Shown: positions 7,931-16,739, numbered from the stretch's first letter. The stretch: 64,000 nt of DNA from JACDAE01 sp963717195 (GCA_963717195.1 CAVQVR010000006.1:558001-622000), one strand, 5' to 3'. Notes: generated from the sequence alone by a model not told the origin. Translations and numbers: made by a program.

Positions 7931-9166
7931 TTACGCTACCTTTAAGACATCGAGAGTGTTTGTGTTATCATCCGTAAAAAACACACGCAGGTTTCCTTTA
8001 TCATCTTTGATCGCTGCGACTCCAAAGAGCGCAGAACCATTCCCTTGAGCATCTACAACTGCCGGATCGATCTGCTTCACTCCAATCACTTTCCCTTGCG
8101 TCATATTGAGTTCCACCAGATTATTATCCATCAGATTGACCACCAGCAGGTCACCATTAAGCGGATTGATCGCGAAACCACCTGGCATATTCAACGGCTT
8201 ACCAGCGAAGACGGTGACGCCTTTTCCAGTTCCCTTCGACCCATTTGCATTGATTGTACTGCTATGCGCAAATGCTGCGATACGGTTATTAGCAGGATCG
8301 ATTGCCAGAAGAACATCTTTCAATGTCTTTTTCCCAAGCTTAAGCTCAGGTACCCACTTGAGGCCGATCTTGGTGGCAGCTCCATTTTTAGTAAATTGAC
8401 CGATTTGTACCACTTTGAACAACGGCAACCCTTTGGCTTGCGGAATAACATCGATACGATCAATAGTAGCATCTATCACATTTCCAACAAAAAAGGAGAT
8501 TGTTGCACCGTCATGTTTAATATTGCCACCATTCGTAGCCATTCCCCATGGGTGATTGAAGAGAGGATTAGTAATAGTCGTCTCAAGGGTACCGTTGGGA
8601 CGAAATACCTGCACATCGTTTCCAGTTTTGTTCGACACCCACAACGACCCACTCTCGTTGTTGAATACTAGATCAGCTGGCCCCGATGTCTTTGGGCTGG
8701 CGGTGATATTGAAGAGATGTCCCGGTCCTTTTTGATTAGTAAATTTGACGATAGTATTACCCGTATCATTATTTCCAATATTCGTGACCAGGATATCTCC
8801 CTTTTTCAGGCCATTTGGAGCATTGGATGTATTGATAGCAATACCATAGGGATTGGGATCAACCGTTATTGTTTTCCCATTAGCGCCTACAATCTTGTCG
8901 GTTGCCCCAACCATTGCGATCTTAGTGAGCCCATTAATAGTCTTGATAGCAGTATAAGCATGTGCCTTCTTTTCCAGCGAGGCTGCAGCATGTGAGAACG
9001 AGAGTTGCTGAGCAGCAAAGGTCACCCCTGCAACAAGTAACACGGCCAGCATTATACCAATAGTGGCGAAGAGGCGCGGCGAGATTCCACGGCGCTGACT
9101 TACTCCTGATTGCAGTTGCTCAGGAGACGATGACGATACGTTGGGCGTTGAGCGAAGTGGTAACAT
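7931..9166 (-). CDS. Exported NHL-type beta-propeller protein
   Basis: A 411-residue protein with a basic N-terminus and one hydrophobic export or anchor segment at about residues 33-55. The rest forms a six- or seven-bladed propeller. Blade-like motifs recur, such as NPYGIAIN, GPADLVFNNESGSLWVSN, HPWGMAT, PGGFAINPLNGDLLVVN and GVAAIKDDKGNLRVFF. These belong to the broad NHL/SMP-30-like propeller class; no catalytic site is evident, so binding or structural roles are as likely as enzymatic ones. GGAAGAG lies upstream of the ATG. It is divergent from the glycosidase/SGNH gene and convergent with the PIG-L gene. Confidence 0.65.
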   Translation of the reverse strand: MLPLRSTPNVSSSSPEQLQSGVSQRRGISPRLFATIGIMLAVLLVAGVTFAAQQLSFSHAAASLEKKAHAYTAIKTINGLTKIAMVGATDKIVGANGKTITVDPNPYGIAINTSNAPNGLKKGDILVTNIGNNDTGNTIVKFTNQKGPGHLFNITASPKTSGPADLVFNNESGSLWVSNKTGNDVQVFRPNGTLETTITNPLFNHPWGMATNGGNIKHDGATISFFVGNVIDATIDRIDVIPQAKGLPLFKVVQIGQFTKNGAATKIGLKWVPELKLGKKTLKDVLLAIDPANNRIAAFAHSSTINANGSKGTGKGVTVFAGKPLNMPGGFAINPLNGDLLVVNLMDNNLVELNMTQGKVIGVKQIDPAVVDAQGNGSALFGVAAIKDDKGNLRVFFTDDNTNTLDVLKVA

Positions 9167-9578
9167 TCTACTCTTCCTTCTTCCTTAAACATCAAAAATA
9201 GGTCTAAGTCCTACTTGCTTAGAGCCTTACATGATGCCACATCTTAACAGCATCACGGGAGTCTTACGTATGAAAAATCACACGCTCATCTGCTAAATCA
9301 CACGCTCATATCCTGCCCTTTTTTCTAATGCATACAGGATGAGAATAATTACCTATCCTATTTCTTCCACTTTACGCCCTTAATTTCCTACCTCCCACTG
9401 CGGAATGGAAGAACTTTCCCTCATCCTATAGAGAGGGTATACAGTGTACACGAAATTTCAACCTGATCTAGGCGTAATCATTACCATCCCTGATGTATAG
9501 TAAAAAGGAATTATGTTTTCATTACCGGGTAGTTTTCTATAAAAACGTAATCGTGACTATAGAGGGGAAGAAGGTTCT
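9167..9578. promoter_or_regulatory. Divergent intergenic region with a 20-bp-spaced direct repeat
   Basis: No gene is seen. AAATCACACGCTCAT occurs at 9275-9289 and again at 9295-9309, so the repeats start 20 bp apart, about two helical turns. This suits two regulator subunits on one DNA face. The pair sits about 110 nt upstream of the propeller gene start and 270 nt before the glycosidase/SGNH gene. Confidence 0.45.
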
Positions 9579-11678
9579 ATGCGTCAATTCCAGACAACTC
9601 GTTATTTCCGCTACCTATGCAGAGGTCTATTTATTCTCGGTCTTTTCGCGCTGGTTGCCTGCACACCTGACGTACAGCAAGCTTCTTCTCAAGATTCCAC
9701 ATCTGCGCTAAAGCCAGTACTGCCCGGACAGAAGATCTGGAAGGAGAATGTTTCCTCCTTCCTATTTGGTACCAACGATACGTATGAATGGGCCCCCAAT
9801 AATATTCAGACACAGCCCGCAATTCAGCAAACCTTACGGAACGGCGGCTTTACCTTGATCCGCACCTTCTTTCCCGATAAGGCCAGCGATGCCGCTATCA
9901 ATCAGCGCGTCCAGACCATTGAGAATAGCGGCGCACAATGCCTGGGAGTGATTACCAATATCTCCAATGCAACTTTTAACGAACATCTCGTTAAGTTCCT
10001 GGGTTCCCGCTGCCTGCTCTACGAATTTGGCAATGAGCCAGATTGGAACGGTATTTCCATCGAAAGCTATCTACAGCAATGGAATAAACAGATCCCACTC
10101 TTGCGCCACATCAATCCTGCGGCCAAATTTATCGGACCCGTCACCGCTGGTGCACAGGGCAATAATGATTTTATGAAAAATTTTCTGGAAGGCGTTGCAA
10201 CCTCAAAGATTCTGCCCGATGCTGTAAGCTTTCACTGGTACCCTTGCTATCAGAATACGGAAGCCGACTGCCTGAACAATGCAAATACCGCCGCACAAGC
10301 TGCCCAGAGCGTACAGGCACAGGTACGCTCAATACTGGGCAAAGATCTGCCAGTAGGCATCACCGAATGGAACTATGATCCTGGCAATCCGCCACCAGCG
10401 TACGGAGACAATGCACAGTTTATTACCAAATTCTCGACAACCGCGCTTCAGTCCATGATCCAGGCAGGCGTTGCTTTCGCCTGCCAGTTTGACGCGGCCA
10501 GCTATTCTGGCTACGGTCGCCTGGATATGTTTGATATTGCAAACAATCAGCCTAAACCACAGTACTATGCCATTACAGGCATTATTAAAAAGTATAGGCC
10601 TACAAATACACAACCACAGATTACATCGACACGTTCTTCTTCTGCGACAACGGGAGCCCTCATCTCGCGTGGCAAGCCCGTCTATTGTGCCAATAATGAT
10701 GAGGGAGCCGGGGGAGGAAATGCAATCGTCAATGGCCATTATGGAGCATGGTCGTTCTGGCGTCCTAGCTTTACAGCCCTTCCCAGTTGGTGCGCCATTC
10801 AGGTTGGCGCTGGCCCCACACGCCTGCTCATGACCTGGGATAGCGACTACACCTTCGACTACCTTGGCGATGATACAACCCTGAGCCCAAATGCCTATAC
10901 GATCTCGGTCTCTTCCAACAGTACCAATGGAGCCGATGGGACCTGGCATACCCTCGTTTCGGTAACCAACAACTTCGCACGCATCCGTGAGCATCTCTTG
11001 CCGTTCGCCGGTGAGTCCTGGGTCAAGATGACCATCACCAAAGGGCAGGCACAGGCCAGTCAACAAGCTATTCCCATTGACCAGATCGACCTCTACGACG
11101 TGTCTCACAGCCTCAACGATACCTTCTTCTTCTCAGGAGATTCGATCACAGCCATTGCCTATAATCGCTTCGATGAGGATCAACCCTCCTATGATGAACT
11201 GGTACATGCCGCCTATCCACAGCGCTTTCCCACCATGCTCGATGGAGGAATGGGTGGCTGGACCTCCGATCAGGCCGTCCAGGCGATGGACCTCTGGCTC
11301 CGTCTCAATCCCGATATCCATTACTGGCTGCTGGGATGGGGAACCAACGATGCCTTTGACCAGGTTTCTCCCGCCAGTTTCCAGAGCAATTTACAGACGC
11401 TGGTCACCAGGATCAAAGAGGCGGGGCATGTTCCCATCATCGCGCACATCCCCTACAATGCAACACCCGGCATGGATGCTGAAGTGCAGGCTCTCAATGC
11501 CGTGATTGATACGGTCACAACTGCGAACAGACTCATCAAGGGGCCTGATCTCTACCACCTCTTTCGTACACACGCCGCTCAATACTTGCAAAGTGATCAT
11601 ACCCATCCAACTGCGGCTGGGGCAAAAGCTATGAATCTGGCATGGTTCCAGGCACTACGACCGAGTTTGTATGGTTAA
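9579..11678 (+). CDS. Lipoprotein: glycoside-hydrolase domain plus SGNH hydrolase
   Basis: A 699-residue exported lipoprotein (lipobox ALVAC near residue 28). Residues about 45-340 form a clan GH-A-like TIM barrel: FGNEPDW puts the acid/base at Glu153 and GITEWNYD the nucleophile at Glu263. Residues about 360-515 form a jelly-roll, carbohydrate-binding-like domain. The C-terminal third is a GDSL/SGNH esterase with GDS (Ser522), GTND (Asn590) and DHTH (Asp673, His676). It probably trims and deacylates an extracellular polysaccharide. GAAGAAGG precedes the ATG. The last 1 kb is almost identical in DNA to the gene at 17.0 kb. Confidence 0.75.
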   Translation: MRQFQTTRYFRYLCRGLFILGLFALVACTPDVQQASSQDSTSALKPVLPGQKIWKENVSSFLFGTNDTYEWAPNNIQTQPAIQQTLRNGGFTLIRTFFPDKASDAAINQRVQTIENSGAQCLGVITNISNATFNEHLVKFLGSRCLLYEFGNEPDWNGISIESYLQQWNKQIPLLRHINPAAKFIGPVTAGAQGNNDFMKNFLEGVATSKILPDAVSFHWYPCYQNTEADCLNNANTAAQAAQSVQAQVRSILGKDLPVGITEWNYDPGNPPPAYGDNAQFITKFSTTALQSMIQAGVAFACQFDAASYSGYGRLDMFDIANNQPKPQYYAITGIIKKYRPTNTQPQITSTRSSSATTGALISRGKPVYCANNDEGAGGGNAIVNGHYGAWSFWRPSFTALPSWCAIQVGAGPTRLLMTWDSDYTFDYLGDDTTLSPNAYTISVSSNSTNGADGTWHTLVSVTNNFARIREHLLPFAGESWVKMTITKGQAQASQQAIPIDQIDLYDVSHSLNDTFFFSGDSITAIAYNRFDEDQPSYDELVHAAYPQRFPTMLDGGMGGWTSDQAVQAMDLWLRLNPDIHYWLLGWGTNDAFDQVSPASFQSNLQTLVTRIKEAGHVPIIAHIPYNATPGMDAEVQALNAVIDTVTTANRLIKGPDLYHLFRTHAAQYLQSDHTHPTAAGAKAMNLAWFQALRPSLYG

Positions 11679-11741
11679 AAGTGTCGATTTATCGGGAAAA
11701 TCGAACACCAAAGCGCAAAAAGATGCTCCCATCTATACACC

Positions 11742-11935
11742 ATAATGCGGCTGGTATCCGAGCACACGAGCCAGGGGACCAAGAACCGCGAACAGGGCTT
11801 TTTTCAATGCGATGGGTGGACTGGTCATGTACATCCCATACCCTGATGCCCCGACGCGAATTGCACCATGCTGGGCTTGCCCTCGCTGTCAGTTTTCCCA
11901 TCACGGGCGAGAGCGAACATGGTCTCGAAAGTTGA
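11742..11935 (-). pseudogene. Decayed remnant resembling a cupin-family C-terminus
   Basis: On the minus strand, a segment reading MFALARDGKTDSEGKPSMVQ is followed, in another frame, by TSPPIALKKALFAVLGPLAR. Together these resemble from memory the C-terminal third of a small cupin-domain family, but the middle is missing and stops interrupt the frame. It sits just beyond the TetR remnant. This is a low-to-moderate call based on recognition of a short pattern. Confidence 0.35.
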
Positions 11936-11964
11936 CGTAGGGACCAGCACTTGCATGTAGAGCA

Positions 11965-12156
11965 TCACTGCTTACACTGCTCAAGATTGGCGATGAACAG
12001 GCGAATCAGACGCCGGAACGTTTCATCTACATCCAGCGGAATGCCAAAACCACCGGCGACCTCTAACGAGACGAAGCCGTGAACCATGCTGCGCATGATG
12101 CGCACGGCGTGAATGGCCTCGTCTCGTTGCAGATGGTAGGCCGCAAGCGTACGCAT
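11965..12156 (-). pseudogene. C-terminal fragment of a TetR-family regulator
   Basis: Only 63 residues remain: RTLAAYHLQRDEAIHAVRI, then MVHGFVSLEVAGGFGIPLDV and a final helix. This matches the C-terminal ligand-binding part (WHG type) of TetR/AcrR repressors. The N-terminal helix-turn-helix is absent; upstream codons are unrelated and run into the GtrA gene end. It cannot bind DNA and is best read as a remnant. Confidence 0.6.
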
Positions 12157-12178
12157 GGCGTCTCTATTGTTCTATCCG

Positions 12179-12643
12179 CTACTGACTCAGCCGGACATCT
12201 GCCTCTTGAGGGTCGATAGGAGTCGTTGTTGGTGGACGGAAGACCAGTTTTCTTGAGATAAAAAAGTTATAGACAAAAGCAATAACAATGCCCGCAGGAT
12301 TCGCAATATAGATATTAACATGGAAGAATTTAACAAGCACCAGAGCCGCCACATAGGAGAGAAGCAGGGCCGAGAGACTGGTTAGTTGTGCCTTGCCCGC
12401 ACGTTTGATCCAACCCCACCTGGAGAGATGCTGTCGCTGCTCACTATACGTGAAGAGTTGATTGAGCACAAAATTAATCGTCGTACTTACCTCAAATGCG
12501 CAGGCCGAAGCTAGAGGATAGATACCACCCATCAGGGGCATAAAGAGAAAAAGCGCCAGGTCATTAATCGGAATACCAACTCCGCCCACCAATCCATACC
12601 GCACAATGCGCATTTTATATAGGCGTTTTACTAAAGAATTCAT
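12179..12643 (-). CDS. GtrA-family membrane protein
   Basis: A 154-residue protein with four predicted membrane segments, spread over about residues 12-130, matching the GtrA family (RYGLVGGVGIPINDLALFLF, then FVLNQLFTYSEQ, and a final segment ending in FFISRKLVF). Members help move lipid-linked sugars across the membrane or assist partner glycosyltransferases. ATG at 12643 has GAGGAG about 10 nt upstream; the frame extends 29 codons further but without a better start. No glycosyltransferase is adjacent, although the polysaccharide genes begin 8 kb away. Confidence 0.75.
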   Translation of the reverse strand: MNSLVKRLYKMRIVRYGLVGGVGIPINDLALFLFMPLMGGIYPLASACAFEVSTTINFVLNQLFTYSEQRQHLSRWGWIKRAGKAQLTSLSALLLSYVAALVLVKFFHVNIYIANPAGIVIAFVYNFFISRKLVFRPPTTTPIDPQEADVRLSQ

Positions 12644-13071
12644 AACACAAAAACACTCCTCTTGCCATAATTTCAAACATAGGCTATACAACAATCCTAT
12701 CATGGCAGCAAATTTCTTGCAAGAAATCACCCATTATGGTTAATCGTGCTTTTTGCTGCTTACATGTTTCTTCCCTTAATTTTTAATACGTCCGTAACCT
12801 TTTGTACGATCCATATGGATCATACTTCTGAGCGTGTCAGGCTATACTTTTGGCTACAGTTTTTTGCTTCCAGTAAGATTTGAGAGAGCTTGCCGGAGGC
12901 TTCTGATATCAGAGAGACCGTGCCGGATATCTGGCTGCTCTGTATGGTCGTAAGAAATCCCTGGTGAAATGTCATACCTGAAATGTGGCTACCAGTGGAA
13001 GCCAGGGAAGAGAATGGTTTTCTCTTCCCTGGCTGCTTGCAGCGCTATTTTCAGAGGAATGGCTTGAGCCA
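12644..13071. other. Gene-free region with a palindrome and a hairpin
   Basis: No coding sequence is supported. GATCCATATGGATC at 12808-12821 is a perfect 14-bp palindrome, a possible operator upstream of the GtrA gene. A stem of 13 bp (13001-13013 with 13021-13033, loop 7 nt) lies beyond the stop of the RIP gene and may end its transcript. Confidence 0.45.
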
Positions 13072-13911
13072 CTACAATAATGAGGAAGCAAGGATAACTG
13101 CCAGGGTCAATATTAGAGCTCGCGTAGTGATATAATCCTCATTTCCTACCACGAGGTTAGGGGGCACCCCTGTATTCATGGATTGGACAAGTGCCGAGGA
13201 CATTTTACTCCAATCGGTTTCCCAGTCAACATCTTGACCGCTAATGGGATAGGCAGCTATGCTATTAGCGTAACCTCCGGCGATCTCACCGAAGATGTTA
13301 TTGTTTCGGACCGCCTCAGCGATGCCCTGAGCAAGTAGAGTAAGACCCCTCGCAGCGTCTGTGACATCGCCTCCGTTATAAGCAGCAAGTGCTGATACCG
13401 CGTTCGCGAAATTCTGATACCCCATTATCTGGCCGATCCTTGAGAACCCACCTTTCCTTTCCAGGTCATTATAGGTGCTAGAAAATGGCAATATATGACC
13501 TACACCACCTGCTGGGACAGGAGGGCTCTGATCATTAGGATAGTAAAAGGCTGTTCCATCTCCTGTATCCCACCCTACTATGTACATATTCCTCATCTGG
13601 ATATATATACGTATCATGTTGTTCTGAGTGCCGGCCAACGTATTAACAAGGGTGACAGGTAGGATAGTATCGGCATTTGTAAGGACACGAGTGGAGGAGG
13701 CATAGTAAGTAGTAGTAGCGGCATTCCTGATAGCCGCTATAAGACTGTTGTAGTTACCAACGTTCGAACTAATATTCCATTGTATGCCTGCTGCTTCAGT
13801 CTTCTTAACCGTTGACGCATTCAATAAACCTGGTATGAATGCTGCCGCCAGGATCAGGAGCAGCAGGCAACCGCCAATGAATGTCATTTTAGCTCTGGAT
13901 AGTTTCGGCAT
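13072..13911 (-). CDS. Secreted ribosome-inactivating-protein homologue (rRNA N-glycosylase)
   Basis: A 279-residue exported protein whose mature part follows the ricin/Shiga A-chain pattern. RIPs remove one adenine from the sarcin-ricin loop of large-subunit rRNA and so stop translation. All five active-site residues have counterparts: Tyr110 in NMYIVGW (ricin Tyr80), Tyr147 in LPFSSTYNDLE (Tyr123), Glu199 and Arg202 in IAEAVRNNNIFGE (Glu177, Arg180), and Trp234 in DWSKMSSAL (Trp211). Spacing is close to ricin. A signal segment spans about residues 10-32, so the target is probably another organism's ribosome. ATG at 13911 follows AAGGAG. No B-chain or immunity gene is recognisable. Confidence 0.82.
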   Translation of the reverse strand: MPKLSRAKMTFIGGCLLLLILAAAFIPGLLNASTVKKTEAAGIQWNISSNVGNYNSLIAAIRNAATTTYYASSTRVLTNADTILPVTLVNTLAGTQNNMIRIYIQMRNMYIVGWDTGDGTAFYYPNDQSPPVPAGGVGHILPFSSTYNDLERKGGFSRIGQIMGYQNFANAVSALAAYNGGDVTDAARGLTLLAQGIAEAVRNNNIFGEIAGGYANSIAAYPISGQDVDWETDWSKMSSALVQSMNTGVPPNLVVGNEDYITTRALILTLAVILASSLL

Positions 13912-14043
13912 GTTTTCTCCTTCAATGCACATATATTGTTGTGCATCTTATTATGTATCGTGTCTCAGATTTTCATCTTACTGAGAGAACGAGAGCAAAC
14001 TGCCTGCCCTCTGGAAAAATATATCATGCCTACTCTTGATAAC

Positions 14044-14125
14044 ATAACCCCATTTGCCAGACATCTTCTCCCCATCTTCTGAGGTGTCAGAAGATGGGGA
14101 GAAGATGTCTGGCAAATGGGGTTAT
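14044..14125. repeat. Perfect 39-bp inverted repeat between divergent secreted-protein genes
   Basis: Arms 14044-14082 and 14087-14125 are fully complementary with a 4-nt loop. Unlike most hairpins in the window, it does not follow a stop codon but sits in the shared 325-bp upstream region of the RIP gene and the gene at 14237. It would fold in the 5' leader of either transcript, or act as a cruciform or inserted element. Confidence 0.85.
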
Positions 14126-14236
14126 AGTGCAGGACTACTCTGTTTATACTTCTCTCTAGAAGTTGGAAATACCCTACGCATTTCAACTTCAGGGGTGAGA
14201 GTGTCAAATTACCACAATAAAGAAAGAAGAAAGTAC

Positions 14237-14767
14237 ATGTTAAAGCACCATTACAAGGCACCATTTCTAGTCAGCGCACTGATGATTCTGATGATGGCTG
14301 CGATCATCGTTTTACCTGGTGTGGTGAACCAACGGTCAATTTCTGGAGCTCATGCAGCTAACGGCGCTGATGGCAAGATAATACAAGTACAAGTGAATGT
14401 GACAGCCGATCCACTTCATCTTAGTGGAGTGAAGTCTGTTGAGTTTTACTCGTCCGTCTATGAGTTAGCTACGCCTGTAAGTACTACAGAAAATACTAAT
14501 CATGGATGTTTCAATATCACAGGAACCTACACGAATTTGACGAATGCAACGGGAGATGGTATACAGTACAGTAGCGAATATACGAGAGTCGCTTTCGATT
14601 TTAATACTGGCGTATGTCCAGAACCAAGAAACACATGCAACCTCGATCTTACGGCCTGTAGTGGTGTCAGCAATGCCACCGGCACTCCGCTTGGGGAGTA
14701 TGATTTTACCCAACCGACGTTTATAGGCTCCTCGGTCGACCGATTTACAGTGCCTTATATAGTATAG
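14237..14767 (+). CDS. Small secreted protein of unknown function
   Basis: A 176-residue protein that I do not recognise. A long hydrophobic signal (about residues 9-32) ends near SGAHA, a plausible signal-peptidase site. The mature part is rich in Thr, Asn and Ser, with four cysteines (HGCFNIT, then GVCPEPRNTCNLDLTACSG) that could form disulfides outside the cell. The ATG at 14237 follows a purine-rich AAAGAAGAAAG; an open frame extends upstream through the palindrome and is not used. It is divergent from the RIP gene, so the two may share control, but a joint role is unproven. Confidence 0.6.
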   Translation: MLKHHYKAPFLVSALMILMMAAIIVLPGVVNQRSISGAHAANGADGKIIQVQVNVTADPLHLSGVKSVEFYSSVYELATPVSTTENTNHGCFNITGTYTNLTNATGDGIQYSSEYTRVAFDFNTGVCPEPRNTCNLDLTACSGVSNATGTPLGEYDFTQPTFIGSSVDRFTVPYIV

Positions 14768-14908
14768 GCAATTGTGACCCCTTCCTGGATGAAATGAATC
14801 ATTTACAGTTGATCCATACACCCCTACAGAAATTTCGTAAACTGTCATTGGAGAGGCAATGAGGAACTGCTCACGTAAAAGACGTTCGGCTCGTCTTGCC
14901 TTCTCCAT
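14465..14908 (-). CDS. Doubtful ORF downstream of the NB-ARC gene
   Basis: A 147-codon frame starts 3 nt after the stop of the small ORF at 14912, which would fit a three-gene operon. However, two thirds of it lie antisense to the secreted-protein gene and the composition there is unconvincing (RHCKSVDRGAYKRR and similar). Only the first 40 codons look protein-like. It may be a non-functional frame. Confidence 0.2.
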   Translation of the reverse strand: MEKARRAERLLREQFLIASPMTVYEISVGVYGSTVNDSFHPGRGHNCLYYIRHCKSVDRGAYKRRLGKIILPKRSAGGIADTTTGRKIEVACVSWFWTYASIKIESDSRIFATVLYTISRCIRQIRVGSCDIETSMISIFCSTYRRS

Positions 14909-14911
14909 CGC

Positions 14912-15127
14912 TCACAGGTCATAGAGCACTACTATATTTCGCGGAAACGTGCGTTTTCCCTGAGCATCGACTAAGTATAACCAAGAAACTTTTTCGGAAA
15001 GGTCCACACACACCACGATCTCTGCTAAAGTCGTGTGGACTGCAATGCCCAGCAGGGAGGTAGCTTCGTTGTGAACATCATTGACTGATCTACAAGCATG
15101 AAGTCGAGATAACATTGACAAAAACAT
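14912..15127 (-). CDS. Small hypothetical protein coupled to the NB-ARC gene
   Basis: A 71-residue ORF whose ATG lies 4 nt beyond the stop of the HTH/NB-ARC gene, a spacing typical of translational coupling. The product has a mixed alpha/beta look (TTLAEIVVCVDLSEKVSWLY) and no recognised domain. Full-length NB-ARC regulators usually continue into helical repeats; this segment does not resemble such repeats. Confidence 0.35.
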   Translation of the reverse strand: MFLSMLSRLHACRSVNDVHNEATSLLGIAVHTTLAEIVVCVDLSEKVSWLYLVDAQGKRTFPRNIVVLYDL

Positions 15128-15131
15128 CAAC

Positions 15132-16424
15132 TCACATGCTCTTCATATACTCCACCAACCGAACCTGTGGAGTCTTCTCTTGCAAATGATAGCCGGCATA
15201 GTCTGATATCACCGGGTGAATCCGATAGGAGTGCTTCTCGACAGGTTCAAGGAATCCTGCATCGACAAGCTGGTCCAGCACCTCTAGCTCAGTACCACTT
15301 ATAGCAAGAGCAACGTCTTCAGAAAAATAAAAAGGGGCTCGTGGCAAGACAGAAAGTGCGCGGAGCGCCATTTGTGCTCTGGGTGACAGATAGTGATCAC
15401 TGAGTGCAATCGCTGTATCAAGAGAGCATACGTTATCATTGTCTTGAAAGTTGACAGGCGCGATCGGAATGCTCAGGTGCAACCGATATGCTGGGTCCAT
15501 AATCTGGTTTAACGCCATCTCCAATCTCCGCAATTGTCCACCATACGAATGGGAAGCCAGATATTTGCCGACGAGCATGATTGCTAACGGCAAACCACCA
15601 ATCAGCGCTGTTATTTGCTGCAGGAGTCTATCATCAATGGATTTCAAGCCAGGAACCAGCGTTGTCAGGAGTCGTTGACTGGTATCAAAGGAAAGAGGTG
15701 GAACGAGGTAAGGTTCCCGTGATGCCAGAGCAACGGCGACTTTGGGGAGACGCGTGGTGAGAACATAGGCGACAGAAGGACTTCCGACCAGAAAAGGGAA
15801 AGCGTTTTCCACAGCCCATACATCATCGAGCACGAAGAGCAGATGACGTGTGAAGATTGCCTCACGGAGGAATCGCAACAAGTCACCTTCAAAGTAATCT
15901 TGCTCCAGGGCTAAAGTGGATGCACCCAGCAGATGAGCTAACCAGGTTATGTGATGAGGGAGATCGGGAGTAGGCCCAAGTCCTATCCAGATGATGCCAT
16001 CACGGAAACGCTCCTGGATCAGAGGATGCTGAATGAGCATCTGCAGCAACGTAGTTTTACCAATACCTGGCAGCCCGTTAAGAGCGACCACACTTCCCGG
16101 CTGCACCTGTTGAAGCAGGCTTTGGAGTAACGCTTCGTGCCCAACAAACCGTTGCACATTGTAGAAAGACGAGGAAGAGACAGGGCTAATAAGCGGTTTT
16201 GGCATGTCAGCCCCGGTCTCGGCTAAAGATGGCAATAAACCTAGAGCTCCAGCATCAAGATCAAAGAGTTGACAGAGACGCTCGCGATAGTAAGGAGAAG
16301 GAAATGTCTCGCCGTGCTCCCAACGACTCACATTCTTAGCACTCGTCTCAAGCTTGCTTGCTAATGACGCCTGTGACCACCCACGTTGGATTCTTGCAGC
16401 ATGCAATGTTCGATTAACGATCAT
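15132..16424 (-). CDS. HTH-type NB-ARC (STAND) ATPase, lacking C-terminal repeats
   Basis: A 430-residue putative signal-transduction ATPase. Residues about 5-60 are a Cro/CI-like helix-turn-helix (WSQASLASKLETSAKNVSRW). Residues about 92-340 are the NB-ARC core with Walker A GLPGIGKTT (117-125), Walker B LLFVLDDVW, an LTTR sensor and GGLPLAI. A winged-helix part follows, ending HPVISDYAGYHL. STAND regulators normally continue with several hundred residues of TPR-like sensor repeats; these are missing, so the protein is either a minimal form or truncated. The ATG start gives a complete HTH. Confidence 0.75.
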   Translation of the reverse strand: MIVNRTLHAARIQRGWSQASLASKLETSAKNVSRWEHGETFPSPYYRERLCQLFDLDAGALGLLPSLAETGADMPKPLISPVSSSSFYNVQRFVGHEALLQSLLQQVQPGSVVALNGLPGIGKTTLLQMLIQHPLIQERFRDGIIWIGLGPTPDLPHHITWLAHLLGASTLALEQDYFEGDLLRFLREAIFTRHLLFVLDDVWAVENAFPFLVGSPSVAYVLTTRLPKVAVALASREPYLVPPLSFDTSQRLLTTLVPGLKSIDDRLLQQITALIGGLPLAIMLVGKYLASHSYGGQLRRLEMALNQIMDPAYRLHLSIPIAPVNFQDNDNVCSLDTAIALSDHYLSPRAQMALRALSVLPRAPFYFSEDVALAISGTELEVLDQLVDAGFLEPVEKHSYRIHPVISDYAGYHLQEKTPQVRLVEYMKSM

Positions 16425-16480
16425 AACGTCTCTTCTTAATATATCTTCAATTTTGTTGTGTGAACCAGATCAGAAAGATC

Positions 16481-16726
16481 CTATTCGTGCGTTTCCATTC
16501 CGGTCCAGCCCCACGAAACGTGCGTGGGAGAAGGAGAAGCGGTTTCATCCAGTTCTCTTGCCATCAATGGGTAATGAAGAACCTGTTCGGAGTATAGCCG
16601 CAAAACCTGGCTAAATACATCGGTCTCTCGATGCATTTCTGCATCCATCTCATGGATGATCAGGGAAGCATCGTCTTTGGTAGTGCTTCCCCGATCACAG
16701 GTATCTGCATTATACAGAGCCAACAT
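16481..16726 (-). CDS. Doubtful small ORF upstream of the NB-ARC gene
   Basis: An 81-codon frame, or about 56 codons from an internal ATG, in the leader of the NB-ARC gene. The central part (SQVLRLYSEQVLHYPLMARE) looks helical and protein-like, but there is no clear ribosome-binding site and no recognised family. It may be a short upstream gene or chance. Confidence 0.2.
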   Translation of the reverse strand: MLALYNADTCDRGSTTKDDASLIIHEMDAEMHRETDVFSQVLRLYSEQVLHYPLMARELDETASPSPTHVSWGWTGMETHE

Positions 16727-16739
16727 ACTGCGACACAGA

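Noticed and set aside
9480..9520. A possible sixth composite promoter before the gene at 9579 (AATCATTACC ... TATAGT).
   Set aside because: The core box does not align with the required 10-nt spacing, and the upstream box is missing.
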